From Vibrio albus (lineage in GTDB: Bacteria; Pseudomonadota; Gammaproteobacteria; Enterobacterales; Vibrionaceae): a stretch of DNA of 64,000 bases. Every line of letters begins with the position of its first letter. Position 1 is the stretch's first letter. This document shows positions 62,184-64,000 of the stretch, in pieces. The DNA lies in NCBI RefSeq assembly GCF_003144035.1, contig NZ_QFWT01000009.1, positions 1 through 64,000 on the forward strand. Reading direction: 5' to 3'. A program made the position numbers and the translations under genes. A model generated the notes under the pieces. It worked only from the letters and a program-made list of their open reading frames with translations. It made no database searches and was not told the DNA's origin.

Positions 62184-63881
62184 TTATTGGCTCAGCCACA
62201 TTACCTGATATGGCTGTACAGTAAGCCTGCCTGAGGCAGGCTTACCAGAAATTAAATCCCGCTGTATCCCTTCCAGTAACGAACGGGTATCCAGCTCAAC
62301 CGCCTCACCGGAGATATTGATCACGACTGCGATACGTTCACCACGAACGAAAGTGACCAACTGATTACCCGATCTCACTACCCGTTGTGACGCATCCGGT
62401 GCGAAAGCACTTTCCTGTTTGCGAATGGTCAGTAGCTGCTTAAACCGCTTCAGTACCAGTGTCCGGCGGGAAGTCTCATCGCTCAGTTCCTTCTCTACCT
62501 GATTACGGTCCAGTTTTTCCCGGTTGATTGCCCGGTTATAACCCAGCTTATCCAGACCATCCTGATCATTCTCCGAGCCCAGCAGGCTATGAATATAAAT
62601 ACCCGGCACACCGGCCATAGAGATAAGGATGGACTGTGCGGCCATAAAACGATTCAGGTTGGTATCATCGTCTGAATCTGCGTCACAAATCGCATCAAAA
62701 TAGTTAATATTCAGTTCATAAGGGCTTTGGGTCCCATCGCCATTATCTTTATAAGAGACCCGCCCCCCGTTCCTCTGCACCACGGTCAGTAAATTCTCAA
62801 CCTGCTCTTTGCTCAGAATACCTTCGACGGGACGAACCCCAATCCCATCGTGTGATGCCAGAAAGTTGAAGAATGTCGTGCGGGCGCTACAAGGCTCAAG
62901 GCCAGCCATCCAGTCGACCATTTTTTCACTGTTTCCCGTCTGTAGGGTGTGCAGTGTCAGAGGAGGCAAAGGAAACTGATACACGAGGTGTGCTTCATTT
63001 TCTCCGTTGCCGAAATAGCTGATGTTGTCTTTATGCGGCACATTGGTTTCCGTGATCAGTTTGACATGCGGTGCCGCTGCGTCGAGAACCGCCCGCATAG
63101 CCTGAACCAGAGCATGAGTCTGAGGCAGATGAATGCAGGAAGTATCCATCTCTTTCCACATAAAACCGATGGCATCCAGACGGATAAAAGAAGCGCCCTG
63201 TTCGGCATAGAACAGCAATAACTCAGCGATTTTCTTAAAGACGTCCGGACAACGGAAATTCAGGTCAATCTGGTCTGCGCTGAACGTTGTCCAGATATGC
63301 TTCTCACCATGTGCTGTTTTGTAAGGTGTCAGCAGAGGCAGAGCACGTGGACGGGTGACCGAGCTATAACCTCTGGCCGGGTCAGCTTCAATAAAGAAAT
63401 CTCGGTACTGTGCCTCACCGTTCAGATATCCCTGAAACCAGTCACTGGCCTGAGAGATATGGTTGATAACGCCATCGAACATAAGGTCATAGTCATCCGC
63501 CAGTTCCCGGATATCATTCCAGTCACCCAGTTCAGGGTTAATCTTCCAATAATCGACAACGGAAAAGCCATCATCAGATGTGTATGGATAACATGGCAAA
63601 ATATGTACGGCAGACAAAATACTTTGCACATTAGCATTCAGGAACTGATGCAGTGTTTCTAGCGGGTTTTCTCCTTCCGCCTGAATCGAATCGCCATAGG
63701 TAATCAACATTACATCATTCTGATCGACCCACAGCTTCTTACCGGAAAGCCCTTCATACTGACCAATCACCGAAATAAGATCGGGGATCAGCGCATTCAG
63801 TTGTTCGGGAGAATACACACCAGCCAGAATCTGCTGCAGATCTTTCTGTACTCGATTTAACGTTACCTGTTCCAGCACCAT
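62184..63881 (-). CDS. GH13_18 phosphorylase, glucosylglycerate phosphorylase-like (YcjM family)
   Basis: The start at 63881 (GTGGAAC upstream) gives 565 residues; a GTG at 63893 is weaker. The nucleophile is Asp236 in FIRLDAIGF, the acid/base is Glu278 in LITETNVPHKDNISYFGNG, and the stabiliser is Asp345 in LASHDGIG. The TSCIHLPQTH loop (247-256) and ITETNVP segment resemble YcjM-type 2-O-alpha-glucosylglycerate phosphorylases more than sucrose phosphorylases. It would split the glycoside with phosphate to alpha-glucose-1-phosphate. It heads the import operon. Glucosylglycerol or sucrose remain possible substrates. Confidence 0.85.
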   Translation of the reverse strand: MVLEQVTLNRVQKDLQQILAGVYSPEQLNALIPDLISVIGQYEGLSGKKLWVDQNDVMLITYGDSIQAEGENPLETLHQFLNANVQSILSAVHILPCYPYTSDDGFSVVDYWKINPELGDWNDIRELADDYDLMFDGVINHISQASDWFQGYLNGEAQYRDFFIEADPARGYSSVTRPRALPLLTPYKTAHGEKHIWTTFSADQIDLNFRCPDVFKKIAELLLFYAEQGASFIRLDAIGFMWKEMDTSCIHLPQTHALVQAMRAVLDAAAPHVKLITETNVPHKDNISYFGNGENEAHLVYQFPLPPLTLHTLQTGNSEKMVDWMAGLEPCSARTTFFNFLASHDGIGVRPVEGILSKEQVENLLTVVQRNGGRVSYKDNGDGTQSPYELNINYFDAICDADSDDDTNLNRFMAAQSILISMAGVPGIYIHSLLGSENDQDGLDKLGYNRAINREKLDRNQVEKELSDETSRRTLVLKRFKQLLTIRKQESAFAPDASQRVVRSGNQLVTFVRGERIAVVINISGEAVELDTRSLLEGIQRDLISGKPASGRLTVQPYQVMWLSQ

Positions 63882-63929
63882 GTCTTGTTCCACTCGTTAT
63901 ATACACAAGCAAATTTACCCCCAGACAAC

Positions 63930-63941
63930 AAAACCGGTTTT
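63930..63941. promoter_or_regulatory. LacI-type operator of the glycoside operon
   Basis: AAAACCGGTTTT is a perfect 12-bp palindrome with the central CG typical of LacI-family sites. It lies 49-60 nt upstream of the GH13_18 start, in the promoter of the operon that ends with a LacI gene. Confidence 0.65.
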
Positions 63942-64000
63942 GATTTACTTGATAAAAAATGGTAATAAGAATTACTACCACCGATAAATGACCTAAAACC

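Overview
The window looks like a Vibrionaceae genome (Vibrio or a close relative). The evidence is a VF530-family protein beside a cold-shock gene, a Vibrio-type lysine/ornithine decarboxylase, several PTS sugar loci and moderate GC. The mix of catabolic, efflux and stress loci with mobile and decayed pieces suggests accessory chromosome, possibly chromosome 2 (inference). No rRNA, tRNA, CRISPR or replication origin was seen.

Layout. 1-3160 is a decayed mosaic: the first codons of an IS110-family transposase, a tannase/feruloyl-esterase remnant butted against a truncated cyclophilin-like gene, an intact cyclophilin-like paralog, an MCE lipoprotein, and a group II intron that has lost nearly all of its reverse-transcriptase ORF. 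3165-17960 is a nitrogen-scavenging region: a polar amino-acid-type ABC importer, an NCS1 permease, a GntR regulator, the allantoinase PuuE, a DUF5718 protein, and an operon of RpiR regulator, BASS transporter, AMI1-like amidase, gamma-glutamyltransferase-like hydrolase, ureidoglycine-type transaminase and allantoate-type amidohydrolase. Nearly identical paired motifs precede both rpiR and the ABC importer, 12 kb apart.

18400-34600 holds general functions: a DUF938 protein, a DEAD-box helicase, VF530, a cold-shock protein, a nitroreductase, the heterodimeric ABC exporter MdlAB, lysine/ornithine decarboxylase, and an operon joining an RND pump to a three-cysteine sulfide:quinone oxidoreductase. 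34600-51300 is sugar metabolism: a 6-phospho-beta-glucosidase, a MATE exporter, a GH32 hydrolase, a cmtBA-yggPDC-like operon whose transketolase gene is an internal-deletion pseudogene, and a MalX/PtsG-like EIICB with an RDD protein. Smaller genes here encode Tag, two GNATs, a phosphoesterase and a histidine phosphatase.

51383-54511 is the best candidate for an undescribed system. It is a tightly coupled operon of a cytoplasmic solute-binding-protein fold fused to a DUF1858-like domain, a cysteine-rich HypB/UreG-like GTPase, an ABC-type ATPase with its own DUF1858-like N-terminus but no permease, and a 55-residue 2[4Fe-4S] ferredoxin. It is followed by msrA and a GGDEF protein. 56699-63881 is a LacI-controlled ABC sugar importer with a GH13_18 phosphorylase of glucosylglycerate type.
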